Shown: positions 36,529 to 46,054, counted from the stretch's first letter. The stretch is DNA of 64,000 nt from Haloarchaeobius iranensis (GCF_900103505.1 NZ_FNIA01000004.1:186001-250000); one strand, 5' to 3'. Program-made: numbers and translations. The notes: a model not told the origin generated them from the sequence alone.

Positions 36529-36849
36529 TCAGAACGGCAGGCTCGACCGGAGTCGGTCGAAGACGGTCCCCTTCTCGCGACGACGCTCGAAGACGGGGTG
36601 GAGCGCGTTCAGCAGCGCCTGTTCGTCGGCGAACTCGCTCTGCTCGACCCGCTCGAGCGCGTCGCGCATCGACAGCGTGTTCCCCTTCATGTCGTAGGCG
36701 ACGTCGAGGTGGCCGACTCGCCGCTTGAGGTCGTGTTTCGACACCGGGTACGAGATGTCGTACTCGTCGAGTCTGGCGTCGACCGCCGCGATGCCGAACT
36801 CGACCGATGTCGGCTCCTCCGTGTCGTTGGACGGCGGGCGCATTCCCAT
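36529..36849 (-). CDS. DUF5789-type conserved haloarchaeal protein
   Basis: This 106-residue soluble protein contains DARLDEYDISYPVSKHDLKRRVGHLDVAYDMKG-like sequence that I recall as DUF5789, and ends RLRSSLPF. It is mostly helical, with no membrane segment. The start at 36849 gives MGMRPPSNDTEEPTS; a second ATG two codons later is equally possible. Sequence further upstream is Arg-rich and antisense-like. It converges on aglJ. Function is unknown. Confidence 0.72.
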   Translation of the reverse strand: MGMRPPSNDTEEPTSVEFGIAAVDARLDEYDISYPVSKHDLKRRVGHLDVAYDMKGNTLSMRDALERVEQSEFADEQALLNALHPVFERRREKGTVFDRLRSSLPF

Positions 36850-36944
36850 CGTTGGTGGTGCGTTACGGCTCGTGGGGCAAAACGCTTCGGCCACGGCGTC
36901 GGGGCTCCGCAAGGCCCAATAGCGACGCCGCGCTCTGGGCGCAC

Positions 36945-37154
36945 GTGACCGAATACACAACCGTCTCCATCCCGAAGGACCTCGCGGACCGCGTCGAGGA
37001 GACGATCGAGGGCACGAGCTTCTCCTCGACGTCGGACCTCGTGCGGTTCCTGCTGCGTAGCATCGTCATCCAGCACCAGCGGCGGGGCGAGCTCACCGAG
37101 GCGGAGTTCGAGGAGATAACGGAACAGCTGCGGGACCTGGGCTATCTGGAGTAG
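36945..37154 (+). CDS. Ribbon-helix-helix DNA-binding protein
   Basis: This 69-residue protein starts at GTG and reads MTEYTTVSIPKDLADRVEETI, a ribbon-helix-helix (CopG/MetJ-type) N-terminus. The beta strand TTVSIPK and two helices are followed by a Glu-rich C-terminal helix. RHH proteins of this size bind DNA as dimers. The frame extends upstream in Arg-rich sequence, which is unlike the family. It is divergent from the DUF5789 gene. Its target is unknown. Confidence 0.78.
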   Translation: MTEYTTVSIPKDLADRVEETIEGTSFSSTSDLVRFLLRSIVIQHQRRGELTEAEFEEITEQLRDLGYLE

Positions 37155-37182
37155 CCACCCGACGGTCGGGCCCGCGCCAGGC

Positions 37183-37596
37183 TCAGTCGAGCGAGCCCTC
37201 GGGCGGCACCGCGTCCACGACGTGCATCTCCTGGCGGCGACCGGAGCGGTCGAACGCGCGGACGTTCTCTAGCCCCCAGGGCGGGACGGCGACGAAGACG
37301 ACGGCGTGGAGGTCGTCCTCGCGGGAGACCGCCAGCTCGCCCGTCGCGTGCGAGACGAACCGCCCGTGTGTCTGCCCGGGCGGGGTCGAGAGGTCGACGC
37401 CGAACACCGCCGAGACCGAGCCGCCGGCGTCGGGCAGGTAGAAGTCCGTCAGCACGGGAGTCTCCGGCGAGAGTCCCTCGGCACCGTCGAGGTCGCCGGC
37501 GGCCGTCGCGGCGAGTGACACGGTCACGTCCTCCGGGTCAGCCTCGCGTGCGAAGTCGAGCAGTGTCTCGAGCAGTCCCCGTGTGAGATATACCAC
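37183..37596 (-). CDS. Degenerate MPN/JAMM-like protein
   Basis: This 137-residue protein resembles the archaeal MPN (Rpn11/JAMM) fold in its arrangement: an N-terminal helix (LTRGLLETLLDFAREADPE), central strands, and GRFVSHATGELAVSREDD where JAMM proteases have HxHPSGxxxPSxxD. The first His is replaced by Val and the Pro by Ala, while Ser and Asp remain. Zinc binding is therefore doubtful and it is probably a non-catalytic member. The GTG start at 37596 follows a TATA-like element (ctttaacg) by about 28 nt. Confidence 0.55.
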   Translation of the reverse strand: MVYLTRGLLETLLDFAREADPEDVTVSLAATAAGDLDGAEGLSPETPVLTDFYLPDAGGSVSAVFGVDLSTPPGQTHGRFVSHATGELAVSREDDLHAVVFVAVPPWGLENVRAFDRSGRRQEMHVVDAVPPEGSLD

Positions 37597-37651
37597 GTCG
37601 ATTGGTAGCAGGCCTACGCGTTAAAGGGGTTTGGTCGTCGGCAGCCGCAGG

Positions 37652-39136
37652 TCAGTCGTCGGCCGTCGTGCCGGTGCTCGACCGCGGGACGCCGGTCGAT
37701 TTGCCGCTGGTATCGAACCCGAATCCGAGCACCGCGCTCCCGAACAGGACGAGCGGCGAGAGGTACGCGAAGAAGTAGTACGGCGCGAAGCCGGCCAGCC
37801 CGTACTCGCCCGCCCACGGCGGCACGCCGAACACGCCGGCCATGTAGACGCTGCCGGCGTGCCACGGGATGAGCGCGCCCGTCGGCGTCCCCGCGGCCTC
37901 GACGGCCTGCGAGAGGTCGTCGCTGTCGAGCCCGTACTCGTCGTAGAGGTTCCGCAGGGTCATGCCGGGGACGACGATGCTCATGTACTGCTGTGCGGAG
38001 AAGGCGTTCACGACGATCGCGGAGACGCCGGTCCCGGCGACGAGGCCGCGCGGGCCGCGGACGGCGGCCGCGAGCCGGTGCGCGAGGACGGCGAGCACGC
38101 CGACGCGTTCGAGCAGGCCGCCGAGTGCGAGGGCGGCGACGACGACCGAGATGGTCCACGCCGAGCCGGCGAGCCCGCCGCTGACCAGCAGGTCGGTGAC
38201 GACCGGGACGCCGGTCTCGGGGCTGGTCCCGTTCAGGAACACGTCCCAGGCCGCGGTGAACGCGGTGCCCTGGACGAGCACGGTCGTCGCGACGCCCGCG
38301 AACACGCCGGCGACCAGGGTTGGGAGGGCGGGGTAGCCGTACAGCGCGAGGCCGAACGTGACGACCAGCGGGAGCACGACGAGCATCGAGAGGTCGTAGG
38401 TCCCGGCCAGCGCGCCCTGTATCTCGGCGACACGGCCGGCGGGAATCGCCCCGCCGGCGCGGAGGCTGAGGACGGCGTACGCGAGCACGGCCAGCCCGAA
38501 GGCGAGGGCCGTGCCGTTGCGCATCGCGTGGATGTGGTCGTAGAGGTCGGTGTCGGTCACCGCGGCCGCGAGGTTCGTCGTGTCCGAGAGCGGGGACTGC
38601 TTGTCGCCGGCATATGCGCCGGAGAGGATGGCCCCGGCGGTCATGGGTGCGGGGATGCCGAGTCCCGACCCGATGCCGATGAAGGCGACGCCGAGGGTGC
38701 CGGCGGTGGTCCACGACGAGCCGATGGCGAAGGCGACCAGCGCCGCGAGCACGGCCGTCACCGGGAGGAACACCGCGGGGCTCAGCACGGAGAGCCCGTA
38801 GTACATCAGCCCCGGAATCGTCCCCGCGCTGATCCACGTGGCGATGAGCGCGTAGATGACGAACAGGATGAGGATGGACTGCAGCCCCATCAGGAGGCTC
38901 TCGGCGATGCCCTCGTAGAGGTCGTCCCAGCTGTAGCCGAGCCAGTGCTTGCCGACCGCGGCGGTCAGGACGATGCTCCACAGCAGCGGGCCGTGCGGTG
39001 CGAGCCCGAGGTAGCCCGAGCCGATTCCCAGGAAGACCACGACGCCGAGTACCGGGACGAGCGCCTGGCCGAGGCTCGGTCGCCGGGCGGGGTCGAGGTC
39101 CGCGTACGTTCGCGGGTCGAAACTGCGTTCAGTCAC
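37652..39136 (-). CDS. nhaC: NhaC-type Na+/H+ antiporter
   Basis: This 494-residue membrane protein has about 11-12 helices and the NhaC/ion-transporter family segments SILILFVIYALIATWISAGTIPGLMYYG, AIGSSWTTAGTLGVAF, GAYAGDKQSPLSDTTNLAAA and TPTGALIPWHAGSVYM. NhaC exchangers extrude Na+ against H+, important at high salt. Length fits the family. A TATA element (agtttaatta) lies about 28 nt before the ATG. It sits between glycan genes but has no evident link with them. Confidence 0.9.
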   Translation of the reverse strand: MTERSFDPRTYADLDPARRPSLGQALVPVLGVVVFLGIGSGYLGLAPHGPLLWSIVLTAAVGKHWLGYSWDDLYEGIAESLLMGLQSILILFVIYALIATWISAGTIPGLMYYGLSVLSPAVFLPVTAVLAALVAFAIGSSWTTAGTLGVAFIGIGSGLGIPAPMTAGAILSGAYAGDKQSPLSDTTNLAAAVTDTDLYDHIHAMRNGTALAFGLAVLAYAVLSLRAGGAIPAGRVAEIQGALAGTYDLSMLVVLPLVVTFGLALYGYPALPTLVAGVFAGVATTVLVQGTAFTAAWDVFLNGTSPETGVPVVTDLLVSGGLAGSAWTISVVVAALALGGLLERVGVLAVLAHRLAAAVRGPRGLVAGTGVSAIVVNAFSAQQYMSIVVPGMTLRNLYDEYGLDSDDLSQAVEAAGTPTGALIPWHAGSVYMAGVFGVPPWAGEYGLAGFAPYYFFAYLSPLVLFGSAVLGFGFDTSGKSTGVPRSSTGTTADD

Positions 39137-39303
39137 GGTTGTCGGGGGTAACTACTGAGAGTAATTAAACTAGGCGGTTTTATTCGCGTAGGGCATGGGT
39201 TTTGGTCCCACCTCCCACGGGACGTGCTGGCGTCGGTGTCGGTGGTGGGCCGAACCGGTGGAGACCATCACCGTCATTAGCCGCCCCGATGAACTGGTCG
39301 GCA

Positions 39304-40608
39304 ATGGACGTCAGCATCATCGGGAGCGGCTACGTCGGGACGACGGTCGCGGCCTGTCTCGCCGACGACGGCCACGACGTGGTCAACGTCGACATCGACG
39401 AGGAGATCGTCGCGGCCATCAACGAGGGTCACTCGCCCATCCACGAGCCCGGCCTCGACGACCTGCTCGCCGAGCACGCGGGCGGCCGACTCCGCGCGAC
39501 GACGGACTACGCGGCAGTGCGCGAGACGGACGTGACGTTCCTCGCGGTCGGCACACCCTCCCGCGACGACGGCAGCATCGACACGGGCGTCGTCGAGGCG
39601 GCGACGCAGTCGCTCGGCGAGCAGCTCGGCGCGAAGGACGACGACCACCTCGTCGTCGTCAAGAGCACGGTCGTCCCCGGCACCACGGACGAGCTCGTGA
39701 TTCCCGCTCTCGAAGCAGCGCTCGGCGAGCCCGTCGGCGAGTCGGTCCACGTCGCGGTCAACCCCGAGTTCCTCCAGATGGGGTCGGCGGTCGAGAACTT
39801 CCGGACCCCCCAGAAGATCGTCTTCGGGGTCGACGACGGCGACCAGTGGGCCCTGGACCGGCTTCACGAGCTGTACGCCGGCGTCGTCGAGGCCGCCGAC
39901 CCAGCCGTCGTCGAGACGGGCCTGCGCGAGGGCGAGATGATAAAGTACGCCAACAACGCGTTCCTGGCGAGCAAGGTCAGCCTCATCAACGATATCGGGA
40001 ACGTCTGTAAGGAGTTCGACGTCGACGCCTACGAGGTCGCCGACGCCATCGGGCTGGACGACCGCATCGGCGAGCGCTTCCTCCGGTCGGGCCTCGGCTG
40101 GGGCGGCTCCTGCTTCCCGAAGGACGTCGCCGCCATCATCGCCGCCGCCGAGGGGGCGGGCTACGAGCCGCCGATGCTCACCGCCGCCGTCGAGGTGAAC
40201 GACCGCCAGCCCGAGCGCCTGCTCGACCTGCTCGCCGACCACACGGACCTCGACGGAGCGCGCGTCGCCGTGCTGGGCCTCTCGTTCAAGCCCGGCACCG
40301 ACGACGTGCGTGGCTCCCGCGCGATTCCGGTCGTCGAGGGCCTGCGCGAGCGCGGCGCGACCGTCGTCGCCTACGACCCCGTCGCCACCGGGAAGTTCCG
40401 CGAGAAACACCCGGATGTGGACATCGAGTTCGCGGACTCCGCTGCGGCCGCGCTGGACGGTGCGGACGCCTGCGCCGTCGTCACCGACTGGGACGAGTTC
40501 GCCGCGCTGGATGCCGAGTTCGACTCGATGGCGAGTCCCGTGGTGGTCGACGGTCGGCACGTCGTCGAGCGGCGTGAGGGCATCACGTACGAAGGGCTGA
40601 CCTGGTAG
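39304..40608 (+). CDS. aglM: UDP-glucose 6-dehydrogenase AglM
   Basis: This 434-residue NAD-dependent enzyme oxidises UDP-glucose to UDP-glucuronate. The N-terminal Rossmann motif is [24 protein letters not shown]. The central dimerisation helix includes [21 protein letters not shown]. The catalytic Cys270 is in [10 protein letters not shown], and the C-terminal UDP-binding domain has [15 protein letters not shown]. The ATG at 39304 follows a TATA-like element (cattagcc) by about 29 nt and gives the standard N-terminus. In Haloferax AglM supplies the hexuronic acids of the S-layer glycan, fitting with aglF, aglG and aglJ nearby. Confidence 0.92.
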   Translation: MDVSIIGSGYVGTTVAACLADDGHDVVNVDIDEEIVAAINEGHSPIHEPGLDDLLAEHAGGRLRATTDYAAVRETDVTFLAVGTPSRDDGSIDTGVVEAATQSLGEQLGAKDDDHLVVVKSTVVPGTTDELVIPALEAALGEPVGESVHVAVNPEFLQMGSAVENFRTPQKIVFGVDDGDQWALDRLHELYAGVVEAADPAVVETGLREGEMIKYANNAFLASKVSLINDIGNVCKEFDVDAYEVADAIGLDDRIGERFLRSGLGWGGSCFPKDVAAIIAAAEGAGYEPPMLTAAVEVNDRQPERLLDLLADHTDLDGARVAVLGLSFKPGTDDVRGSRAIPVVEGLRERGATVVAYDPVATGKFREKHPDVDIEFADSAAAALDGADACAVVTDWDEFAALDAEFDSMASPVVVDGRHVVERREGITYEGLTW

Positions 40609-40695
40609 CGACCACGGTAAGGTCGAGCATCCGTCCCGACCGTTGCACCCGGACGGAACACAAAACGTATATATCGGCAGTCAGGAACGAAACCC

Positions 40696-41979
40696 ATGCG
40701 ACGCCGTGCCCTCCTCGCTTCTCTCGCTGGCGGCGTGGCGACAGGTGCCGCAGGCTGTAGCTCCAACGGCGGCTCCTGTGGCACCCCTCCAGCGACCGTC
40801 GATAGGCCGAACGCCGGGTGGCCACTGGTCGGCAATGTCCCGACGAACACCGGACACGCACCGGTGGGCCCAGGGCCGTCAGATGAACAGTGGGCGACCG
40901 ACCGGGAAGTTCGAGACCGCGAGTACCTGTTCGGCTACTTCAGCACGCCGCTCGTCGGCGACGGACGGGTGTACACGGCGATGCGGGACTCGCTGTACTG
41001 GTCGGAATCGATGGCCGACCCCGGACACGTCGTCGCCTACGACGACGAGGACGGTACCGAGGCGTGGCGCGTCGAACTGCCACGGCTGGCCGGCGGGTCA
41101 CCGGCGCTGGCCGACGACAGGATGTTCGTCGGCGACACCTCGGGTACCCTCCACTCGGTCTCGACCGACGGTGACCGATTGTGGACGCACGATCTCGGGT
41201 CGCCGGTGCGGGGGTGTACGGTGGCCGGTGACCACTGCTATGTCGTCGACGATTCGGCGACGCTGCACGCGTTCACGCTGGGCGGGGAGCGCTGCTTGTA
41301 CCGGGACCGGTCCGGGGCGCTCGATGGACTCCTGGGTGGCACGTCGTTCCAGGTCGACAGCGCGCCCGCGGTCGACTCGTCTGGTGTCTACGCGAGCGTG
41401 CTGGCGGACCCGGAAGGGAGCAGGCGGGCCCGACTCCTGGCCTACGAACACGACGGGACCCAGCGGTGGTCGTACGGCTTCCCGATATCCCGCGGCATCC
41501 CGAACACCCCCGCAGTCGTCGACGACCTCGTGTTGGTCACCGCAGGCGGGGAGATCCACGCAGTCGAAGCCGCGACTGGCGAGCGACGCTGGCGGTTCGT
41601 GACCGGCTCCGACACGACGGGTGCACCCGCCTCGGACGGCGAACGGGCGTACGTCGGGGCGAAGAACCTGTACGCGCTCTCCCTCGCCGACGGACACGAG
41701 CAGTGGCGGGTCGTCAACGAGGCGGTCGACGGGAGTTTCGGGTACGAGCACGGGGTTCCCTTCATCGCACGCCCGGCCGTGACGGACGACGCAGTGTACC
41801 TCCGCGCCGGAGCGTTCGACCCGACGGACGGCTCGCGGCTGTGGGGCGACCTGGGGCGACCGGAGTCCGAGGACGCCGCCACCGCGGTGTTCGGGCAGCG
41901 CCCCCTGGTGTCCCCGGCTGTGACGGCCGACGCGCTCTACCTGGCTCACCAGCAACGAGGGGTGCTGAAGCTCGCATGA
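40696..41979 (+). CDS. PQQ-like beta-propeller lipoprotein
   Basis: This 427-residue secreted protein has a Tat signal with lipobox (MRRRALLASLAGGVATGAAGC), so it is probably lipid-anchored on the cell surface. The rest is a series of beta-propeller repeats with DGxExWRxxLxxxxxxSPALADDR-like blocks, of the PQQ/YrzR type, with no quinoprotein-specific active-site disulfide seen. A TATA box (gtatatatcg) lies about 28 nt upstream. The next gene encodes a second such protein and overlaps it by 4 nt. Confidence 0.85.
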   Translation: MRRRALLASLAGGVATGAAGCSSNGGSCGTPPATVDRPNAGWPLVGNVPTNTGHAPVGPGPSDEQWATDREVRDREYLFGYFSTPLVGDGRVYTAMRDSLYWSESMADPGHVVAYDDEDGTEAWRVELPRLAGGSPALADDRMFVGDTSGTLHSVSTDGDRLWTHDLGSPVRGCTVAGDHCYVVDDSATLHAFTLGGERCLYRDRSGALDGLLGGTSFQVDSAPAVDSSGVYASVLADPEGSRRARLLAYEHDGTQRWSYGFPISRGIPNTPAVVDDLVLVTAGGEIHAVEAATGERRWRFVTGSDTTGAPASDGERAYVGAKNLYALSLADGHEQWRVVNEAVDGSFGYEHGVPFIARPAVTDDAVYLRAGAFDPTDGSRLWGDLGRPESEDAATAVFGQRPLVSPAVTADALYLAHQQRGVLKLA

Positions 41980-43193
41980 AGCGCCGTCGGCTTCTCCGGA
42001 GCTTCGCGGCCGCGGGCACCCTGGCGACCCTCGGGGGGTGCAGCGACATCGGTAGCAACGGGGACGACGCGCCGGGCGTCGGCCGCGCCGAGGGCTGCGG
42101 ACCGTACGACCCCACGGTCGAGGGGACGACGGAGTGGCGCTCGGTCTGTGGCGACCCGGCCGGGACCGGCGTCGTCCCGACTGCCGATGCGCCGGCGCCA
42201 CCGCTCTCCCACGACTGGTCGTTCCCTATCGACGGTGTCATGGGGACCACGCGCCCCGTCGTCGCGGATGGACGGGTGTACACCCACGACCTCGACACGA
42301 ACGTCTACTGCGTCGACGCCGCGACGGGCGACGAAGTCTGGAGCCGGACCCCCACGGACCCCCAAGGCTCTCCAGCGGTCGGCGAGGACGCAGTCATCGT
42401 GCCGAGCGGCGAGCACGTCCTCGGTCTCGACCCGGCGAGCGGGGAGACGCTGTGGACCGGCCCCGCGGTCCGGAGCACGGTGTTCGCCCCCAGTCCGGTC
42501 GTGCACGACGGCGTTGCGTACGTCCCGTACGGGCTCTCGCTGTACGCCATCGACGCCGTCGACGGGACCACGCTCTGGGAGCACACGACCGGGCACGAGA
42601 CGACGGGGACGCCGGCAGTCAGCGACGGGACGGTGTACTACGGCGACGAGGACACCTACGTCTACGCGCTGGACGCGGCGACGGGTGCGGAGCAGTGGCG
42701 GTACAAGACCGACGGCCACCTGGAGTGCAACGCCGCGGTTGCCGACGGGTTGGTCTGTACTGCGACCCGTGATGGCGAGGTCCTCTGTCTGGACGCGACC
42801 ACCGGCGACCGGCACTGGGCGTATGCCGTCGACTCCCAACCGGAGGTCGTCGGGGTCGACGGTGCCCAGACCTACGTCGGGACCCAGAACCGGCTGTACG
42901 CCTTCGACCTCCGGACGGGAACGGCCTGCTGGTCGACCGGCACGTACGCCGGTCGCTACGGGAGTGGCCTGTCCGTCGGTGACAGTCGGGCGTACGTATC
43001 GACCGGTGGTTCGAGGAACCGGTACAACGGCAGCCCTGCCGTGCTCGACGTTGGAAGTGGCCGGACGCGCTGGACACCGGACGAGCGCGACGACGGTGAG
43101 TTCGCCCTCGAGATGGGTCCCGTCGTCGTCGACGGTGCCGTCTACGCCACGGGTGGCGGCGCGCAGACGCTCCAGCTCGTCCGACTGAGCTGA
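41976..43193 (+). CDS. PQQ-like beta-propeller lipoprotein
   Basis: This 405-residue protein starts MKRRRLLRSFAAAGTLATLGGC, a Tat lipoprotein signal, and continues as beta-propeller repeats (YALDAATGAEQWRYKTDGHLECNAAV-type). The ATG overlaps the stop of the previous gene as ATGA, and the protein is about as long. The two are likely ancient duplicates and translationally coupled. Such propellers act as surface scaffolds or binding proteins. Which partner they bind is not visible. Confidence 0.85.
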   Translation: MKRRRLLRSFAAAGTLATLGGCSDIGSNGDDAPGVGRAEGCGPYDPTVEGTTEWRSVCGDPAGTGVVPTADAPAPPLSHDWSFPIDGVMGTTRPVVADGRVYTHDLDTNVYCVDAATGDEVWSRTPTDPQGSPAVGEDAVIVPSGEHVLGLDPASGETLWTGPAVRSTVFAPSPVVHDGVAYVPYGLSLYAIDAVDGTTLWEHTTGHETTGTPAVSDGTVYYGDEDTYVYALDAATGAEQWRYKTDGHLECNAAVADGLVCTATRDGEVLCLDATTGDRHWAYAVDSQPEVVGVDGAQTYVGTQNRLYAFDLRTGTACWSTGTYAGRYGSGLSVGDSRAYVSTGGSRNRYNGSPAVLDVGSGRTRWTPDERDDGEFALEMGPVVVDGAVYATGGGAQTLQLVRLS

Positions 43194-43241
43194 ACAGCGA
43201 GAGGAGGAACAGATATACCAGACCCGTTCGAACGGCCGTTG

Positions 43242-43739
43242 ATGTCCTCCATCGGCGTCCCTTCACGGGTTCGGTCTCGGGCCCGTCGCTACCTCTCCTT
43301 CCGTGTGCTGGTGCTCTGGGGTGCGCTCACCGTCCTCGTCGTCGGGTCCGCGACCGCCGCAGTTCATCCGGCGTTCAGCCACGTCGGCGCGGCCGGGTTC
43401 GCTCTCGTGTTCCTGTTCCTCGTCGGCATCCTCGGACTCGCCGTCGGTGACCGCATGCAGGCGGTACTGTCGGAGAAGTGGCGGTCCGCACTGCTCGGCG
43501 CGGTGTCCTTCGGCGTCGCAGCGCTGCCGATTCCGTTGACCACCTGTCTCGGCGCCGGCTGCAGCGGCGTCGAAGCGCTCCACGTGTTCTACGACTGGTC
43601 GCCGGTCTTCGGGCCCGCTGTCGCTGCCTCGTTCGCCGCCGAACCCTGTGCGCACAACTGCCCACACAGAGTCCAGCTGCTCCCGCTGCTGGCCGGCTAC
43701 CTCTTCCTCGCCGAGACCATCACGTCGGAACAGCTGTAA
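43242..43739 (+). CDS. Small multi-pass membrane protein
   Basis: This 165-residue protein has an Arg-rich N-terminus and about four hydrophobic segments (VLVLWGALTVLVVGSATAA, AGFALVFLFLVGILGLAVG, ALLGAVSFGVAALPIPLTT, LLPLLAGYLFLAETI). A hydrophilic stretch has four Cys: TCLGAGCSG and EPCAHNCPH. The Cys/His cluster might bind a metal or form disulfides. A TATA-like element (gatatacc) lies about 28 nt upstream of the ATG at 43242. I do not recognise the family. Confidence 0.65.
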   Translation: MSSIGVPSRVRSRARRYLSFRVLVLWGALTVLVVGSATAAVHPAFSHVGAAGFALVFLFLVGILGLAVGDRMQAVLSEKWRSALLGAVSFGVAALPIPLTTCLGAGCSGVEALHVFYDWSPVFGPAVAASFAAEPCAHNCPHRVQLLPLLAGYLFLAETITSEQL

Positions 43740-43783
43740 AGCGGCGGCTTCGGGGTGGACCACCAGGGAGAGCGTCCCGCAAC

Positions 43784-44251
43784 TCAGACCGGTTTCTCCA
43801 TGCGGATCTCGTCGTAATCCCGGTACTCCAGCGGGTAGTCGCCGGTCTTCTCGTAGCCACGGCTCCGGTAGAACTCCGGCAGGAACGGGTGTTCGTCGGG
43901 CGTCGTCAGCCAGACCGTCTCCCGCCCCGTCTCGCGGACCCACGCCTCCGCGGCGTCGACCAATGCACTGCCGATGCCCTCCCCCTTCCGGTCCTCGTGG
44001 ACGGCGAGCCGGCTCAGCTTCACGCGGTCCGGGTCGGTGGCCGACAGCCGGACGCCGCCGACCACCTCGCCGTCGACGGTCGCGACGAGGACGTGGTGTT
44101 CCCGAATCCACCCGGTGACGGTCTCGGCGGTCGCGGACTCGGCCTTGGCAGGGAAGCCGAGCCGTCGGTTCTCGCGGTACGCGGTCCGGTAGACCGCCGC
44201 GAGCGTGTCGGCGTCCTCGACGGTGGCCGCTCGAATCGCTGGCTCTGCCAT
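43784..44251 (-). CDS. GNAT-family N-acetyltransferase
   Basis: This 155-residue protein is a single GNAT domain. Strand 4 to motif A reads VKLSRLAVHEDRKGEGIGSALVDAAEAW, containing the R/Q-x-x-G-x-G/A acetyl-CoA loop as RKGEGIG. The C-terminal segment FLPEFYRSRGYEKTGDYP is the usual end of the fold. The substrate could be a protein N-terminus, an amine or a small molecule. It lies 6 nt from the upstream metallo-beta-lactamase-like gene on the same strand, so the two may be cotranscribed. Confidence 0.87.
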   Translation of the reverse strand: MAEPAIRAATVEDADTLAAVYRTAYRENRRLGFPAKAESATAETVTGWIREHHVLVATVDGEVVGGVRLSATDPDRVKLSRLAVHEDRKGEGIGSALVDAAEAWVRETGRETVWLTTPDEHPFLPEFYRSRGYEKTGDYPLEYRDYDEIRMEKPV

Positions 44252-44257
44252 CGTCGG

Positions 44258-44944
44258 TCAGAACGGCAGCGCGTTCCGCGCCGTCCTCGCGTAGACGCCG
44301 AGCATCCGCTTTCTCGAACCGGCCAGCGCGTCCGACAGCGCCCTGCTCGCGTCCGTCGCGACGCCCTCGCCGTGGCCGACGAGCACGCGCTCCGGCGTCA
44401 GGCTCCCGAGCGCGCGCCGCGGCGGGAACGCCCGCAGCGCCGGGTGGACACCGAGGCGTTCGCTCTTCGCGAGGAAGTAGCTCGCCGCGCCGACGGACTC
44501 CGGCACCCAGAGCGTCCCCGTCTCCTCGTTGTAGAGCCCGGCCTCCTGCCAGAACCGGCCGTCGCGCAGGCGGAGCGTCCGGAAGCCCGATTCGGCGAGC
44601 TCGTTCCCGAACCGCTCGACCGGTGCGTCGAGGTCGTCCGCGACGCCCGTGAACCACATCGGCAGGTAGACGGGGACGTCGTGGCGGTTCGCCAGCGCCG
44701 CCGAGTCGCGCTTGTGCCGGTCCAGCGTCACGACGACGCCGCCGACCTCGCCGTGCTCGGCGAGCAGCTCGTCGAGCCCTGGCACGTCGACCGGGTCGCA
44801 CACCCACACCTGTTCGTCGTCGCCGACCAGCGCGGCCGACGCGCGCTGCATCTCCTCGTCCGGGTAGGCGATCCAGCCGAACCCGTGGTCGCCCTCGTGG
44901 ACGACCCGGAAGTCCTCGGCGGTGCCGGAGCCTTTCATTCCCAT
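44258..44944 (-). CDS. Degenerate metallo-beta-lactamase-like protein
   Basis: This 228-residue protein has the shape of the MBL fold but altered ligands. LDRHKRDSAALANRHDVPVYLP aligns with the HxHxDH region, where only the second His and the Asp remain. VLVGHGEGV near residue 190 resembles the usual C-terminal His. Loss of two metal ligands suggests a non-hydrolytic or altered role. A TATA-like element (gatttatcc) lies about 28 nt before the ATG. It is followed on the same strand by the GNAT gene. Confidence 0.6.
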   Translation of the reverse strand: MGMKGSGTAEDFRVVHEGDHGFGWIAYPDEEMQRASAALVGDDEQVWVCDPVDVPGLDELLAEHGEVGGVVVTLDRHKRDSAALANRHDVPVYLPMWFTGVADDLDAPVERFGNELAESGFRTLRLRDGRFWQEAGLYNEETGTLWVPESVGAASYFLAKSERLGVHPALRAFPPRRALGSLTPERVLVGHGEGVATDASRALSDALAGSRKRMLGVYARTARNALPF

Positions 44945-45205
44945 GCGTCATCAGTGGGTCCGGTCGCGGATAAATCGACGGCTCGCGGAAAGGAGTCGTG
45001 GCCGTGGACGACCGGTGGCGAGTGACCGCCGGTGGTCACGGCTCGAAGCCCGGGCGCCACCCAGTCACCCGCCGCCCCGGCCGGCAGGCGGTAGACTCCG
45101 TACAGTCTCCCGGTCGTCACCGCGGGCACATCGCCCGACTGCAGGCTCGACAGGCCGAGTCACACCTTCGGCAAACCTTTTCCGTCGGCCGTCGTGGCAC
45201 CGACC

Positions 45206-46054
45206 ATGACGGATGACACGGACCCCGAGGCGTTCTACGACGAGTACGGCGAACGGGAGTGGGAGCGACTGGAGCGGGACTTCTTCCACCGGCTGGAGTG
45301 GGAGGGAACCGTCGAGTACCTGGACCGCGACCTGCCCGGCTCGGGACACGTCCTCGACGTGGGCGGCGCGGCGGGGCGCTACACGGTCTGGCTGGCCGAG
45401 CAGGGCTACGACGTGACGCTGGTCGACCTGAGCGCGGAACAGCTCGACATCGCCCGCGAGCAGGTCGGCGAGCGCGACCTCGGCGACCGGGTGACGGTGG
45501 AGAAGGGCGACGTGCGCGACCTCGCGTTCGACGCGGACACGTTCGACGCGACGCTCTGTCTCGGCGGCCCCGTCTCGCACGTCCTTGACGAGACCGAGCG
45601 CGAGACCGCTGTCGCGGAACTCGAACGGGTCACCCGGCCCGGCGGCCCGGTGTTCGTCTCGGTGATGGGGCTGCTCTCGGCCGTCGTGAACACCGTCGAC
45701 CACACCGGCCGGGCGCGCTTCGACGGCGCGGCGGCCGACTACCCCGTCCTGCCCGCCCTCGTGGAGTCCGGCGACTACACCGGCGAGCTGTGCGCCGAGT
45801 ACGGCGTCGAACCCATGATGGCGGACTGCCACTTCTTCCGCGCCGACGAGCTGGAGTCGCTGCTCGAATCGGGCGGCCTCGCCGTCGAGAGCCTGGCCGC
45901 ACTGGAGGGTGTCGCCTCGACCCGTCGCGACGAGTTCGACGGGCTGGACGACGACCGCCGACAGGTGGTCCGCGAGGTGAACGACCGCCTGCGCGAGGAC
46001 CGGAGCGTCGTGGACCTCTCGAGCCACATGCTCGCGGTCGCGCGAGTGCCCTGA
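45206..46054 (+). CDS. Class I SAM-dependent methyltransferase
   Basis: This 282-residue enzyme has the SAM-binding motif HVLDVGGAAGRYTVWLAEQGYDVTLVDLS near residue 50 and the post-motif GDVRDLAFDADTFDATLCLGG, with a C-terminal region for substrate binding. The ATG at 45206 follows a TATA-like element (aaacctttt) by about 28 nt. The substrate is unknown. The next gene encodes a VOC-domain protein in the same direction after a short gap with its own TATA element. Confidence 0.85.
   Translation: MTDDTDPEAFYDEYGEREWERLERDFFHRLEWEGTVEYLDRDLPGSGHVLDVGGAAGRYTVWLAEQGYDVTLVDLSAEQLDIAREQVGERDLGDRVTVEKGDVRDLAFDADTFDATLCLGGPVSHVLDETERETAVAELERVTRPGGPVFVSVMGLLSAVVNTVDHTGRARFDGAAADYPVLPALVESGDYTGELCAEYGVEPMMADCHFFRADELESLLESGGLAVESLAALEGVASTRRDEFDGLDDDRRQVVREVNDRLREDRSVVDLSSHMLAVARVP

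Noticed and set aside
33639-36728. A 1029-residue plus-strand frame across three glycan genes
   Set aside because: It runs antisense to the glmU-like gene and aglF and out of frame through aglJ, and its composition becomes Arg-rich.
45040-45070. A T-arm-like sequence (ggctcgaagcc) suggesting a tRNA
   Set aside because: No acceptor stem, D-arm or anticodon arm could be assembled around it. No tRNA, rRNA or CRISPR array was found anywhere in the window.
44935-45129. A 64-residue minus-strand frame upstream of the MBL-like gene
   Set aside because: It overlaps the TATA box and start of a better-supported gene and lacks haloarchaeal composition.
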